DNA of 64,000 bases from Chryseosolibacter indicum (GCF_018598585.1 NZ_JAHESD010000015.1:1703-65702), one strand, 5' to 3'; positions 34,726 to 43,576 are shown, counted from the first letter of the stretch. Notes: generated by a model from the sequence alone, not told the origin. Made by a program: numbers and translations.

Positions 34726-35525
34726 CGCTTAAAACCTCTCAGCTTTATCTCTGTGAGTTTACGTTTGGTATCCTGGGGGAAGTCGCCATTCATTACCCAG
34801 TCGTAATAGGCAGGTTCTTGTTTTAGGACATCAACAACTTTTTTGCCTTTATGCTTGCCGAAGTTAAACATCTCTTCTCCCTTTTCATTTTTTATCATGC
34901 GGCCCGCTAGGTCTACCATGTCGTCAGCAATCAGCCTGCTTAAAACATCCATGTCATTTTTAATTTCTCCTACTTTTCTTCCCGAGGCGTCTGTGACATC
35001 CTGCCCGTCATACTTTTGAATTTGCGCGAGTAATACCTGCATGGAAGCTTCTGTATCGGCTTCAGCAGTATGAGAATCATCAAGCTCTTTGTTTACATAG
35101 AATTTATAGGCGGCAGAGAGTGTTCTCTTCTCCATCAGGTGAAAGATCTTCTGAGAATCAATAATCTTCTTGCGCTGATAATCAAAGTCGACACCTGCGC
35201 GCAAAAACTCTTCCACCAAAAGTGGTACATCCATTTTCAGAATGCTAAAGCCAGAGAGATCAGCGCCTTCCATAAACTTGGCGTAGTCTTTAGCAAGTTC
35301 TTTAAAGGTAGGTTTGTCCTTTACATCTTCGTCTTTTATACCATGAAAGACAACACTTTCAGGAGGGATAGGTATCGTAGGATTTACAAGATTGTATTTA
35401 CGGTGTACCTCACCGTTAGGCATCATCTTGATAACAGCAATCTCGATAATCCGATCATGCGTAATATTTGTTCCGGTAGATTCAAGGTCAAAAAAGCAGA
35501 TCGGATTTTTAAGATTTAGTTTCAT
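34722..35525 (-). CDS. DnaQ-type 3'-5' exonuclease
   Basis: A 267-residue DEDD-family exonuclease. Motif ExoI is CFFDLESTGTN (Asp13, Glu15), ExoII is in FSILKMDVPLL, and ExoIII is DDSHTAEADTEA, giving the DEDDh pattern with the HTAEADT histidine. The C-terminal ~70 residues (KGEEMFNFGKHKGKKV to the end) form an extra domain often fused to this exonuclease in Bacteroidota. Relatives include DNA polymerase III epsilon, exonuclease X and oligoribonuclease; the isolated form suggests a repair or RNA-turnover role. It lies 9 bp downstream of the Mpl-like ligase in the same direction, so the two probably share a transcript. Confidence 0.88.
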   Translation of the reverse strand: MKLNLKNPICFFDLESTGTNITHDRIIEIAVIKMMPNGEVHRKYNLVNPTIPIPPESVVFHGIKDEDVKDKPTFKELAKDYAKFMEGADLSGFSILKMDVPLLVEEFLRAGVDFDYQRKKIIDSQKIFHLMEKRTLSAAYKFYVNKELDDSHTAEADTEASMQVLLAQIQKYDGQDVTDASGRKVGEIKNDMDVLSRLIADDMVDLAGRMIKNEKGEEMFNFGKHKGKKVVDVLKQEPAYYDWVMNGDFPQDTKRKLTEIKLRGFKR

Positions 35526-35534
35526 GAAGATTAG

Positions 35535-36908
35535 TTATGCGTTAATTTTTTCAGCCAGGTTCTTTAGATCAATTCCACCAAAATTTCCTGAACTCATCAT
35601 TAAAAGATTTTTGTTTTTCCACGATTGGGCTGTCAAGTAGCCAGTGAGCTGTTCAGTGTTGTCGAACACCTGAATGTTTTTGTTTGCAAAAGCTGACTTG
35701 ATGTCATCAGTAGACAAAGGCTCTAGCTTTTTGGCCTTAACTTTTTCAGGATTGAAATATACAATTGGTGTCTGGGCACTCTTTAAACTGTCTTTATACT
35801 GGGGAAGGAATTTTTTATTGAGGCTGCTGAATGTATGTAATTCAACACACGCTACCAGCTCACGCGAAGGATGGATCTCGCGCATAGCTTTTACAGTAGC
35901 CTTCACTTTAGAAGGTGCATGAGCAAAATCTTTGTACATTGCAAAGCCACTCGATTCTTTGATCAATTCAAGTCGGCCTGACGCTCCTTCAAAACTACTG
36001 ATAGCTTCAAAAAATTGCTTGTTTGTAATACCTATCTTTTTGAGTACTTCTTTTGCTCCGCTGATGTTCTGATAGTTGTGACTTCCAAAAATTTTAATCG
36101 GATGGCGTTCTTTGCCATCAGTTAAAAAGAAATGGCCATCTGTGTCAGAAGTATGTGAATGGCTTTTATAAGTTACCTGGGTAACATCAGGTCGTTCCTT
36201 TTTGCCAATCATTAGTGCAAGCGAATCTTGTTCGCAATAAATCAGAATACCACCTTTAGGAGTCTGATCTGCAAATAGATCAAATTGCTTAACGTACTCA
36301 TCTTCAGTAGGAAATACATTTGCATGATCCCACGATATTCCGGTAATTAAACCAATGTGGTGTTGGTAGCGGAGAAATTTCGGAGTAGGATCAAGAGCCG
36401 ATGACAGATATTCATCGCCCTCTATTATAATAATAGGAGCATCAGAAAGCTTCACTGTATTTTCTACACCTCTTACACGAGCACCAATAACATAGTCGAA
36501 ATCGCGCTTACAGTAATTGAGCACATGAATTATAATTGCAGTAGTAGTAGTTTTTCCGTGACTACCGGCAATTACTATGCGCTGCTTATCTTTCGATTGT
36601 TCATATATATACTCAGGAAAAGAATAAATCTTTAATCCAAGTTGTTGAGCTTTAAGTAATTCAGGATTGTCTTTGCTGGCGTGCATACCCAGCATAACTA
36701 CCTCTGTATCTTTATCTATTTTTTCAGGAAACCAGCCATCCTTTTCAGGTAGAATGCCATGCTTTGACAGCGCTGATTTTGAAGGTTCAAAAATCTCATC
36801 GTCTGATCCGCTGATCTGATGTCCGGCTTGCTTTAAAGCGATAGCCAGATTATGCATTACACTGCCTCCAATTGCAATAAAGTGAATCTTCTGTTTCTTC
36901 TTCTCCAT
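35535..36908 (-). CDS. mpl: Mur ligase family protein, Mpl-like
   Basis: A 457-residue Mur ligase. It has the N-terminal UDP-binding IAIGGSVMHNLAIAL, the ATP loop AGSHGKTTTT (114-123), IEGDEYLSSALD, WDHANVFPTEDEY, and the C-terminal MYKDFAHAPSKVKATVKAM. Mpl ligates the recycled tripeptide L-Ala-gamma-D-Glu-meso-Dap to UDP-MurNAc. The FPEYIYE and HAP segments fit Mpl better than MurC (which has GTHGKT and HHP), but the discrimination is by eye. It is cytoplasmic, in a peptidoglycan recycling pathway, and starts a two-gene unit with the exonuclease. Confidence 0.78.
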   Translation of the reverse strand: MEKKKQKIHFIAIGGSVMHNLAIALKQAGHQISGSDDEIFEPSKSALSKHGILPEKDGWFPEKIDKDTEVVMLGMHASKDNPELLKAQQLGLKIYSFPEYIYEQSKDKQRIVIAGSHGKTTTTAIIIHVLNYCKRDFDYVIGARVRGVENTVKLSDAPIIIIEGDEYLSSALDPTPKFLRYQHHIGLITGISWDHANVFPTEDEYVKQFDLFADQTPKGGILIYCEQDSLALMIGKKERPDVTQVTYKSHSHTSDTDGHFFLTDGKERHPIKIFGSHNYQNISGAKEVLKKIGITNKQFFEAISSFEGASGRLELIKESSGFAMYKDFAHAPSKVKATVKAMREIHPSRELVACVELHTFSSLNKKFLPQYKDSLKSAQTPIVYFNPEKVKAKKLEPLSTDDIKSAFANKNIQVFDNTEQLTGYLTAQSWKNKNLLMMSSGNFGGIDLKNLAEKINA

Positions 36909-37295
36909 GGTTTGAGAATATTCCGGTTTAAAATAAAAGAAAATGTTTGTGTATAAAAAATTCGACGTCGCTTACGCTGATTTTCAGATGTTTGATTATT
37001 TCGATTGATGTTGATTTTAGAGATTCAATGACTTCAACAAGTACTAACAGGCTATCAGGGTATACTGAAGGCGGAGCTACGACGGAGGAAGGACGGAGCT
37101 AGAGTCAGGTTCGGTTACCCAATCGGAAAATTTGTCAGTCGGTTAGATTTTTTAAAATTGACACAAGTTGTCAAAACTTGATGCGTTATTCACATTTTAA
37201 TTGTGTATCATTTGTGAATAAGTTGTGGGCAGAGTACCAAAGTATGTGCGTACGTTTGTCGCCCTATAATTTAAAACACGTACAACAACCACTGT
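36909..37295. other. 387-bp divergent intergenic region upstream of dnaB
   Basis: No gene is seen. The region contains a short degenerate 11-bp repeat (37070-37102) and an inverted repeat TTGACA-5 nt-TGTCAA (37158-37174), which could be an operator or weak hairpin. It must hold promoters for the divergent mpl-like and dnaB genes, but no good TAnnTTTG element was found. Confidence 0.5.
37070..37102 (+). repeat. Three degenerate 11-bp tandem units (site C)
   Basis: GGCGGAGCTAC, GACGGAGGAAG and GACGGAGCTAG follow one another without gaps. The 11-bp period and the (A/G)CGG core match sites A and B, but no inverted arm is visible here. Confidence 0.5.
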
Positions 37296-38816
37296 ATGGA
37301 GCAAGGAAGGTCAACGTCACTGAGGTTAAGCGGTAAGTCTAACAAACTGATTCCGAGAGATATTTCGGAAACTTTAGGCAAACTGCCTCCTCAGGCGCTT
37401 GATCTCGAAGAGGCTGTATTGGGTGCATTGATGCTGGAAAAGAATGCACTGAACGCAGTTGTGGAATTCTTAAAGCCTGAGCATTTCTATAAAGATGCTC
37501 ACAAAGAGATTTACACCGCTATTCTTGATCTTTTCAAAGCCTCAGAACCTGTTGATATGCGCACTGTTGTGCATCAACTGAGAAAGAACGGTAAAATAGA
37601 ACTTGTGGGCGGTGCTTATGTTATTCCTGAACTTACAGCAAAAGTAAGTTCTGCGGCTAACATAGAATATCACGCCAGGGTAATCATGGAACTTGCAATT
37701 AAACGTACCTTAATTGAGGTAGCGTCTAAAATACACCATGATGCCTATGAAGATACAACGGACGTTTTTGAATTATTAGACAGAACAGAATCTGCTGTAT
37801 TCGAAATCTCCGACTCTAACCTGCGTAAAAACTATGATAACATGCGCAACCTGATGGCGCGTGCTATCCAGGAACTTCAGGTTCTTAAAGATCATAAAGA
37901 TGGCTTAACAGGAGTTCCGAGTGGATTCACCGCTCTTGATCGTATGACTTCTGGCTGGCAACGATCTGATCTTGTTATTATTGCAGCCCGCCCTGGTATG
38001 GGTAAAACAGCGTTCGTAGTTTCTGCATTGCGTAACGCAGCAGTAGACTTTAAAATACCTGTGGCTATATTCTCACTTGAGATGTCTTCAATTCAGTTGG
38101 TAAACAGGATGATCTCCGCAGAGGCAGAGCTCGAAAGTGAGAAGATCAAAAAAGGTAATCTGGCAGATCACGAATGGGCTCAATTGGTACACAAGACAAG
38201 CAAACTTTCATCTGCACCTATTTTTATTGATGATACACCCGCACTATCAATACTTGAACTCAGAGCAAAATGCCGCAGGCTCAAAGCCGAGAGTAATATA
38301 CAACTTGTAGTTATCGATTACCTTCAGCTTATGCGTGGTGAACAAGCGGGTAACCGTGAACAAGAAATTGCTTCCATTTCTCGGGCATTGAAAGGTATTG
38401 CAAAGGAACTTAACGTACCGGTGCTTGCACTGTCACAGCTAAGTCGTGGTGTTGAAACAAGGGGAGGAGATAAGAGACCTCAGCTTTCAGATCTTCGTGA
38501 ATCAGGTTCTATCGAACAGGATGCGGATATCGTAATGTTCCTCTATCGTCCCGAGTATTATAAAATCACAGTAGATGAAGATGGTATGCCTACACAGGGC
38601 GTTGGAGAAGTAATTCTCGCCAAGCACAGAAACGGATCTACAGGTACAGCTAAACTTAAGTTTATCGGTAAGTATACAAAGTTCGGCGACCTCGATGGTG
38701 GCTCTTATGACAATCCTTTCTCTGGTATGATTACAAGAGAAAGTCGCCTGAACACGTTCCCTGACTCCGAAGAACCTCCAAGACCTCCAATGAACGAGGA
38801 TGACGCTCCTTTTTAG
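37296..38816 (+). CDS. dnaB: Replicative DNA helicase DnaB
   Basis: A 506-residue hexameric helicase of normal length. The N-terminal domain (about 25-135) contains LPPQALDLEEAVLGALMLE; the RecA-like domain has Walker A ARPGMGKTAF (231-240), SLEMSS, Walker B LVVIDYLQLM, the arginine-finger region DLRESGSIEQDADIV and HRNGSTGTAKL. DnaB unwinds DNA ahead of the replisome and binds primase and the clamp-loader complex. No intein interrupts it. A 20-residue basic, Ser-rich extension precedes the conserved start, and a 25-residue Pro/acidic tail ends it. The gene is divergent from mpl and 12 bp upstream of a small lipoprotein gene. Confidence 0.98.
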   Translation: MEQGRSTSLRLSGKSNKLIPRDISETLGKLPPQALDLEEAVLGALMLEKNALNAVVEFLKPEHFYKDAHKEIYTAILDLFKASEPVDMRTVVHQLRKNGKIELVGGAYVIPELTAKVSSAANIEYHARVIMELAIKRTLIEVASKIHHDAYEDTTDVFELLDRTESAVFEISDSNLRKNYDNMRNLMARAIQELQVLKDHKDGLTGVPSGFTALDRMTSGWQRSDLVIIAARPGMGKTAFVVSALRNAAVDFKIPVAIFSLEMSSIQLVNRMISAEAELESEKIKKGNLADHEWAQLVHKTSKLSSAPIFIDDTPALSILELRAKCRRLKAESNIQLVVIDYLQLMRGEQAGNREQEIASISRALKGIAKELNVPVLALSQLSRGVETRGGDKRPQLSDLRESGSIEQDADIVMFLYRPEYYKITVDEDGMPTQGVGEVILAKHRNGSTGTAKLKFIGKYTKFGDLDGGSYDNPFSGMITRESRLNTFPDSEEPPRPPMNEDDAPF

Positions 38817-38828
38817 TAGATTTGTGTC

Positions 38829-39173
38829 ATGCACCGACTCTACTATTTAACTTGTTTGTTCTTTCTTTCTTCATGTGTGTATTACGATCTCGAAGAGGTT
38901 CCAACCACCCCGCCACAACAAGACATTTGCGGCCAGGAAGTTGTAAGCTGGGAATTACACATTCTTCCTATTATCAGAGAGTCATGCGCCATTAGCGGAT
39001 GTCACAACGGCATCTCAAGAATAGACTTGCGAAAGTACGAACTGGCTAAACTGCATGCTTCTGAAATCAAAGCATTTACACAAGATCGTAGCATGCCCTT
39101 TGAAGGAACAATCACGCAACAGCAAATAAACCTAATTGCTTGCTGGGTTGATGCAGGAGCACCTAATAATTAG
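38829..39173 (+). CDS. Small lipoprotein with atypical c-type haem motif
   Basis: A 114-residue protein with a lipoprotein signal (YLTCLFFLSSC, Cys16). ESCAISGCHNG contains C51-x4-C56-H57, a CX4CH haem-binding motif as known from cytochromes c3, instead of the usual CXXCH. A later MPFEGTITQQQINLIACWVDAGAP resembles the haem-ligand methionine and terminal helix of mono-haem cytochrome c domains from Bacteroidota and Planctomycetes. It is likely to be an envelope-attached cytochrome-like protein. Only 12 bp separate it from dnaB, but a functional link is not evident. Haem attachment is inferred. Confidence 0.7.
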   Translation: MHRLYYLTCLFFLSSCVYYDLEEVPTTPPQQDICGQEVVSWELHILPIIRESCAISGCHNGISRIDLRKYELAKLHASEIKAFTQDRSMPFEGTITQQQINLIACWVDAGAPNN

Positions 39174-39203
39174 CTCTTACCGAATTAACTACGTTTTTAT
39201 TTT

Positions 39204-39521
39204 CTAATCTTCAAATATAAATTCCTGGTAAGCGGAGTTAAGTTCTCTCCATGCCTTGTTGTCTTGCATTCTCTTCATTACTTCTAATCCCTTTTCGTAA
39301 ACTGCTATTGCCTTTTCTCTTTCATTAAGCTCCTGGTAAAGCTTGGCAGCATGATAATAAGTTGGAATATAATTTTGGTGATTTTGCAGGAGTTCATCAA
39401 ACAAAGCCTTAGCTTTTGTTAAATCACTTTTTAAGTACTCGAGGGCAAGGGCATAAATATTGAATGGATCCTGCGGATCGTCGTTATAAAAAGCAATTAG
39501 TTGTTGAATGCGGTCTGCCAT
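39204..39521 (-). CDS. Small TPR protein
   Basis: A 105-residue soluble protein starting at MADRIQQLIAFYNDDPQDPF; the upstream in-frame ATGs near 39587 would add a hydrophobic extension with poor coding character and are rejected. It holds about two tetratricopeptide units (FNIYALALEYLKSDLTKAKALFDELLQ, PTYYHAAKLYQELNEREKA) seen as helix pairs. It has no signal peptide and is probably a cytoplasmic adaptor. It is convergent with the lipoprotein and divergent from etfB. No partner is evident. Confidence 0.75.
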   Translation of the reverse strand: MADRIQQLIAFYNDDPQDPFNIYALALEYLKSDLTKAKALFDELLQNHQNYIPTYYHAAKLYQELNEREKAIAVYEKGLEVMKRMQDNKAWRELNSAYQEFIFED

Positions 39522-39672
39522 AAAAAGATGTGAATTAAAGCAATTTGTAAGGAAGTGTATAAAAGTCATGTGTTTTATAAAAATCACACGATTTCTGATT
39601 GAAACTTTGAGATTTTTGTATCTTGAGCCCGGTTTTTAAAAGCTTCTACATAACTATTTGATAGAGAAGGCA

Positions 39673-40413
39673 ATGAAGATATTAGTTTGCATTACCCACG
39701 TACCAGACACAACGTCTAAAATCAATTTCAAAGATAACAATACCAAGTTCGATCCTACTGGTGTTCAGTTTATTATAGGTCCCTATGATGACTATGCACT
39801 CGCACGTGCTATTGAAATCAAAGAAGCTACTCCTGGTACTACGGTTACAGTGCTAAATGTGGGCCTGGCCGATACAGAGCCAACCATTCGCAAAGCATTG
39901 GCTATTGGTGCAGATGATGCCATACGTGTTAATGCCGACCCTGCTGATTCCTTCTTTGTAGCAACGCAAATAGCAGAACATGCTAAAACGGCAAACTATG
40001 ATTTAATTCTAATGGGCCGTGAGTCAATAGATTACAACAGTGGTGTAGTACATAGTATTGTAGGAGAGATGCTCGGCATACCTTCTGTATCACCTGTGAT
40101 GAAGTTGGATATAGAAGGAACCAAAGCCAAACTTGCTAGGGAAATTGAGGGTGGTAAAGAGTCATTGGAAGTAAATCTTCCCTTTGTCGCTGGTTGTCAG
40201 GAGCCAATAGCAGAATGGAAAATTCCAAACATGAGAGGAATCATGTCTGCCAGAACAAAGCCATTAAAAGTTGTTGAAGCAAAAGCTGTTGATAGTGGAT
40301 ATAAGATACAGAAGTTTGAACTGCCACCTCCAAAAGGAGCCGTTAAGATGATTCCGGCTGATAACGTGGCCCAACTTGTTACCTTATTAAAAACTGAAGC
40401 AAAAGTATTATAA
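39673..40413 (+). CDS. etfB: Electron transfer flavoprotein subunit beta
   Basis: A 246-residue ETF beta subunit. The ATG at 39673 (MKILVCITHVPDTTSK) is the conserved start; an earlier in-frame TTG is not needed. Family regions are GPYDDYALARAIEIK, VLNVGLADTEPTIRKALAIGADDAIRV, LILMGRESIDYNSGVV and LPFVAGCQEPIAEWKIPNMRGIM. With EtfA it carries FAD and AMP and passes electrons from acyl-CoA dehydrogenases to ETF-quinone oxidoreductase. It is followed by etfA after 23 bp and then by a DUF151 gene, so the three form an operon. Confidence 0.97.
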   Translation: MKILVCITHVPDTTSKINFKDNNTKFDPTGVQFIIGPYDDYALARAIEIKEATPGTTVTVLNVGLADTEPTIRKALAIGADDAIRVNADPADSFFVATQIAEHAKTANYDLILMGRESIDYNSGVVHSIVGEMLGIPSVSPVMKLDIEGTKAKLAREIEGGKESLEVNLPFVAGCQEPIAEWKIPNMRGIMSARTKPLKVVEAKAVDSGYKIQKFELPPPKGAVKMIPADNVAQLVTLLKTEAKVL

Positions 40414-40436
40414 TCGTTTATTGAACTTGATCTTTT

Positions 40437-41390
40437 ATGGCAATATTAGTATTTGTTGAAAGCGCCGAAGGGAAAATAAAAGCAACATCCATTGAAGCAG
40501 TGGCATACGCTTACCAACTCGGCGATGCAGTAACAGCAATCGCACTTGGAGATGTGGAGAAAAGTGAGTTGGAAGGGTTAGGTAAGTATGGTGCAAAAAA
40601 AGTATTGCACGCCGCTGACGCGAAGTTAAATCAACCTGTTATTCAAGCTTATACCAATGTGCTTATAAAGGCTATGGAAGATGAGGCAGCTGATATTTTA
40701 GTATTGGCCAATTCTTCTCTCGGTACACCGGTAGCGGCAAAGGTAGCAGTGAAAACAGGCGCAAGCCTTGCTTCTAACGTTGTGTCCTTGCCAGATAAAT
40801 CTGCAGGTTTCGCCGTAAAGAAAAGTATCTACACAGGAAAAGCATTTGCTTGGGTTGAATTAACAAATCCGAAAAAGGTAATTGCTATCAGAAAGAATGC
40901 GGTGGATATTAAGGAAGTGAGCGGTAACGCGGCCGTAACACCTTACACTGTACAGTTATCTGATTCAGACTTTGCTGTTAAAACGCTCTCAACCGAAAAG
41001 GCTACAGGAGAGATACTTTTGCCTGAAGCAAACATTGTAGTGTCAGGTGGCAGAGGAATGAAAGGCCCTGAGCATTGGTCTATCCTTGAGGATCTTGCTA
41101 AAGCATTAAATGCTGCTACAGGATGCAGTAAACCGGTATCTGATATGGGCTGGCGACCACATCATGAACACGTAGGACAAACAGGAGTAAAAGTAGCTCC
41201 TCAATTATATATTGCTGTTGGAATATCAGGTGCAATTCAACATTTGGCTGGCGTAAATTCATCTAAATGTATCGTTGTAATAAATAAAGATCCTGAGGCA
41301 CCATTTTTTAAGGCAGCAGATTATGGTATTGTTGGCGATGCATTTGAAATAATTCCTAAATTGACGGAAGCTATAAAAGCAGTTAAGTAA
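40437..41390 (+). CDS. etfA: Electron transfer flavoprotein subunit alpha
   Basis: A 317-residue ETF alpha subunit of usual length. The C-terminal FAD domain is clear: VVSGGRGMKGPEHWSILEDL, GCSKPVSDMGWRPHHEHVGQ, KVAPQLYIAVGISGAIQHLAG and VVINKDPEAPFFKAADYGIVGD. The N-terminal half (about 1-190) has the alternating strand/helix pattern shared with EtfB. It works in the cytoplasm with EtfB in fatty-acid and amino-acid oxidation. Its stop is one base before the GTG of the next gene, which implies translational coupling. Confidence 0.97.
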   Translation: MAILVFVESAEGKIKATSIEAVAYAYQLGDAVTAIALGDVEKSELEGLGKYGAKKVLHAADAKLNQPVIQAYTNVLIKAMEDEAADILVLANSSLGTPVAAKVAVKTGASLASNVVSLPDKSAGFAVKKSIYTGKAFAWVELTNPKKVIAIRKNAVDIKEVSGNAAVTPYTVQLSDSDFAVKTLSTEKATGEILLPEANIVVSGGRGMKGPEHWSILEDLAKALNAATGCSKPVSDMGWRPHHEHVGQTGVKVAPQLYIAVGISGAIQHLAGVNSSKCIVVINKDPEAPFFKAADYGIVGDAFEIIPKLTEAIKAVK

Positions 41391-41391
41391 G

Positions 41392-41991
41392 GTGAAGAAA
41401 ATAAAGTTAGAAATATTAGGACTTTCATCGAGTCAGTCACAGGCTGGCTCTTTTGCACTTGTATTGGGTGAGACGGAAGGCAATAGGCGACTTCCAATTA
41501 TTATCGGAATGTTCGAAGCACAGGCAATTGCTATCGAAATAGAGAAAATCATTCCTAACAGACCGATGACCCACGATCTGTTTAAATCGTTTGCAAATAA
41601 TTTTCACTTTACTGTAGAGGAGATAGTTATTTCTGACTTGAAAGAAGGTGTTTTCTTTGCCAAAATTGTGTGCTCAGACGGACTTAAAAAGACAGAGGTA
41701 GATGCACGCCCGTCCGATGCAATAGCAATAGGCCTGAGGTTTGATTCACCTATCTATACATACGAAACAATTCTGGCAGAGGCTGGTATTGTATTAACAG
41801 ACGAAGCAGAAGAAGAGAAAGCTGAACCCAAAGCTGAGGCAAAGGTTAAGGCGAAAAAAGAGACAGTTCGTAAAGATGACTTCAAAAATTATTCTGTAGA
41901 GAAGCTCAATGATCTTCTTAAAGAAGCAATAGACAAAGAAGATTATGAACGTGCGGCCAAAATCCGCGACGAATTAAGCAAAAGAAACTAA
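41392..41991 (+). CDS. Bifunctional nuclease-like protein (DUF151) with UVR motif
   Basis: A 199-residue protein with a GTG start one base after etfA. Residues 1-135 are a DUF151 (BFN) domain: LGLSSSQSQAGSFALVLGE, RRLPIIIGMFEAQAIAIEIE, VDARPSDAIAIGLRFDSPIY. Residues 136-165 are a Lys/Glu/Ala linker. Residues 165-199 form a UvrB/UvrC-type helical hairpin, YSVEKLNDLLKEAIDKEDYERAAKIRDEL. DUF151 proteins have been reported with DNase/RNase activity in plants; the bacterial role is unsettled. The UVR motif commonly mediates protein contacts in Clp-adaptor (McsA-like) or repair proteins. Its coupling to etfBA is common in Bacteroidota but unexplained. Confidence 0.87.
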   Translation: MKKIKLEILGLSSSQSQAGSFALVLGETEGNRRLPIIIGMFEAQAIAIEIEKIIPNRPMTHDLFKSFANNFHFTVEEIVISDLKEGVFFAKIVCSDGLKKTEVDARPSDAIAIGLRFDSPIYTYETILAEAGIVLTDEAEEEKAEPKAEAKVKAKKETVRKDDFKNYSVEKLNDLLKEAIDKEDYERAAKIRDELSKRN

Positions 41992-42163
41992 TCGTTTGTT
42001 CTATCTTTTTCTACCGGCAAGAACTATATTCACTCCTGGTACTAATTAGTTAACATGTTAATTGTTAACATAAGTTACTATCCTATTCTTAGGTTCATTA
42101 AATTGGCTAGTTTGTATATTACAAGAATGAGGCGGTTTAATAATCCAAGGGTTGGCGATATAG

Positions 42164-42862
42164 ATGAAAGAACCATTCATGACATTCCAGGAAGAACAAC
42201 TGCTTAATTATTTTTCTCAGTTCATTTCAGATCATAAGAAGAATTTTATTGATAAAGTTCTGGCTCAACGCACTAGGTATGTTACCGTTGTTCTTGAAGA
42301 TATCTATCAATCTCAAAATGCAAGTGCTGTAGTTCGCACCTGCGAGTGCATGGGTTTACAGGATATTCATATCATTGAAAATCTTGCAAAGTATCAATTA
42401 AACGTAAGGGTATTAAAGGGAGCAGATAAATGGATAAATCTTGCTCGTTACCGCAATAATGGGGTTAACAATACAGACACCTGCTACAAGGCATTAAGGG
42501 AGCAGGGCTATCGCATTTTTGTCGCAGACCCCGAAGAAGATGGGCTTCCAATAGATGAAATAGATGTTAATGAAGGTAAAATTGCTCTACTCTTTGGTAA
42601 CGAACTAAGAGGAGCCTCACAATACGCAAGGGAAAACTGCGATAGAAAAGTTAGGATTCCAATGTATGGCTTTACAGAAAGCTTGAACATTTCCGTAAGC
42701 GTTGCTATATGCTTAAACACCTTAATGGGAAAGTCAAGAAAATCTTCAGCTGATATAGAATTAACTGTAGAAGAAGCGAATCAATTAAAATTGCAGTGGT
42801 TCAAAAAGATAGTAAGGCGTTCAGATCTCCTCGAACGGGAATTTCTTCGTACAATTAAGTAA
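42164..42862 (+). CDS. trmH: tRNA (guanosine-2'-O-)-methyltransferase, TrmH-like
   Basis: A 232-residue SPOUT methyltransferase. Motif 1 is IYQSQNASAVVRTCECMG, motif 2 LLFGNELRGAS and motif 3 IPMYGFTESLNISVSVAICL. The FTESLN variant and the N- and C-terminal extensions (the latter LQWFKKIVRRSDLLEREFL) match TrmH, which methylates G18 in tRNA D-loops, rather than the RlmB-like enzyme at 25.5 kb. It is cytoplasmic. The start at 42164 leads the conserved region; an overlapping 26-codon reading frame begins upstream at 42127 in another frame. The SanA-like gene follows after 27 bp. Confidence 0.9.
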   Translation: MKEPFMTFQEEQLLNYFSQFISDHKKNFIDKVLAQRTRYVTVVLEDIYQSQNASAVVRTCECMGLQDIHIIENLAKYQLNVRVLKGADKWINLARYRNNGVNNTDTCYKALREQGYRIFVADPEEDGLPIDEIDVNEGKIALLFGNELRGASQYARENCDRKVRIPMYGFTESLNISVSVAICLNTLMGKSRKSSADIELTVEEANQLKLQWFKKIVRRSDLLEREFLRTIK

Positions 42863-42889
42863 ATTTGTTCATTCCTTGTCTAATAGTTT

Positions 42890-43534
42890 ATGCGTTGGTT
42901 GAAGAGATTGGTTCTTCTTACGGCTTTAGTACTGGTGGCTGCTGTTGTTCTCTGCAATGTTTGGATTGTTAAAAGTACAGAAAACAAAGTCTACACCGAT
43001 ATTAATAACATTCCTGTATATAATGTCGGTCTTGTTTTGGGCACCAGTCATAAAGTTGTGGGCGGTGCTCCCAATCCATATTTCCATAAACGAATTGAAA
43101 CAGCTGCAGCACTATACAAGCTTGGAAAGATCCAGCATTTCATATTAAGTGGTGATAATAGGACAATATTTTACAACGAGCCGTGGGAAATGCGCAAGGC
43201 TTTAATAAAAGAAGGTGTCCCAGACTCAGTAATCACCCTTGACTATGCAGGATTAAGAACGTTGGACTCTATCGTAAGAAGTAAAGAAATCTTCGGACAA
43301 AACAAAATCACAATTATTACACAGCCATTCCACAGTTACCGCGCTCTTTTTATTAGCAATTATTACGATATCGATGCAATTGCAATGGTTGCAGATGAAC
43401 CAGGATTGGAACAATCCTTTAAGGTACTAATACGTGAGTATTTTGCTAGAGCTAAAGCAGTGTTGGATCTTTACGTTTTTAAAACAGAACCAAGACACTT
43501 AGGAAGAAAAGAGCAAATAAATATTACCATGTAA
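42890..43534 (+). CDS. SanA/YdcF-like DUF218 membrane protein
   Basis: A 214-residue protein with one N-terminal membrane segment (LVLLTALVLVAAVVLCNVWI) and a DUF218 domain outside the cytoplasm: VGLVLGTSHKVVGGAPNPYF, IETAAALYKLGKIQHFILSGDN, YNEPWEMRKALIKEGVPDSV and ITIITQPFHSYRALFIS. This matches SanA, whose loss in E. coli weakens the envelope barrier to vancomycin at high temperature; the enzymatic activity is unknown. It lies 27 bp after trmH and may be cotranscribed. Confidence 0.87.
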   Translation: MRWLKRLVLLTALVLVAAVVLCNVWIVKSTENKVYTDINNIPVYNVGLVLGTSHKVVGGAPNPYFHKRIETAAALYKLGKIQHFILSGDNRTIFYNEPWEMRKALIKEGVPDSVITLDYAGLRTLDSIVRSKEIFGQNKITIITQPFHSYRALFISNYYDIDAIAMVADEPGLEQSFKVLIREYFARAKAVLDLYVFKTEPRHLGRKEQINITM

Positions 43535-43568
43535 TAAATTATGAACCGGCAATACTTGCAGAATATAT

Positions 43569-43576
43569 TAATTTTG
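43569..43576 (+). promoter_or_regulatory. Candidate -7 element for the DUF5686 gene
   Basis: TAATTTTG is a perfect match to TAnnTTTG, but it ends only 13 nt before the GTG at 43590. A short leader, or use of the TTG at 43605 as the start, would fit. No TTTG box was seen at 18-19 nt. Confidence 0.35.

Noticed and set aside
35070-35519. 149-codon frame on the plus strand
   Set aside because: It lies antisense inside the DnaQ-type exonuclease gene, whose motifs are unambiguous.
42127-42207. 26-codon leader frame overlapping the trmH start
   Set aside because: Very short, in a different frame, and no regulatory hairpin or codon bias supports a leader peptide.
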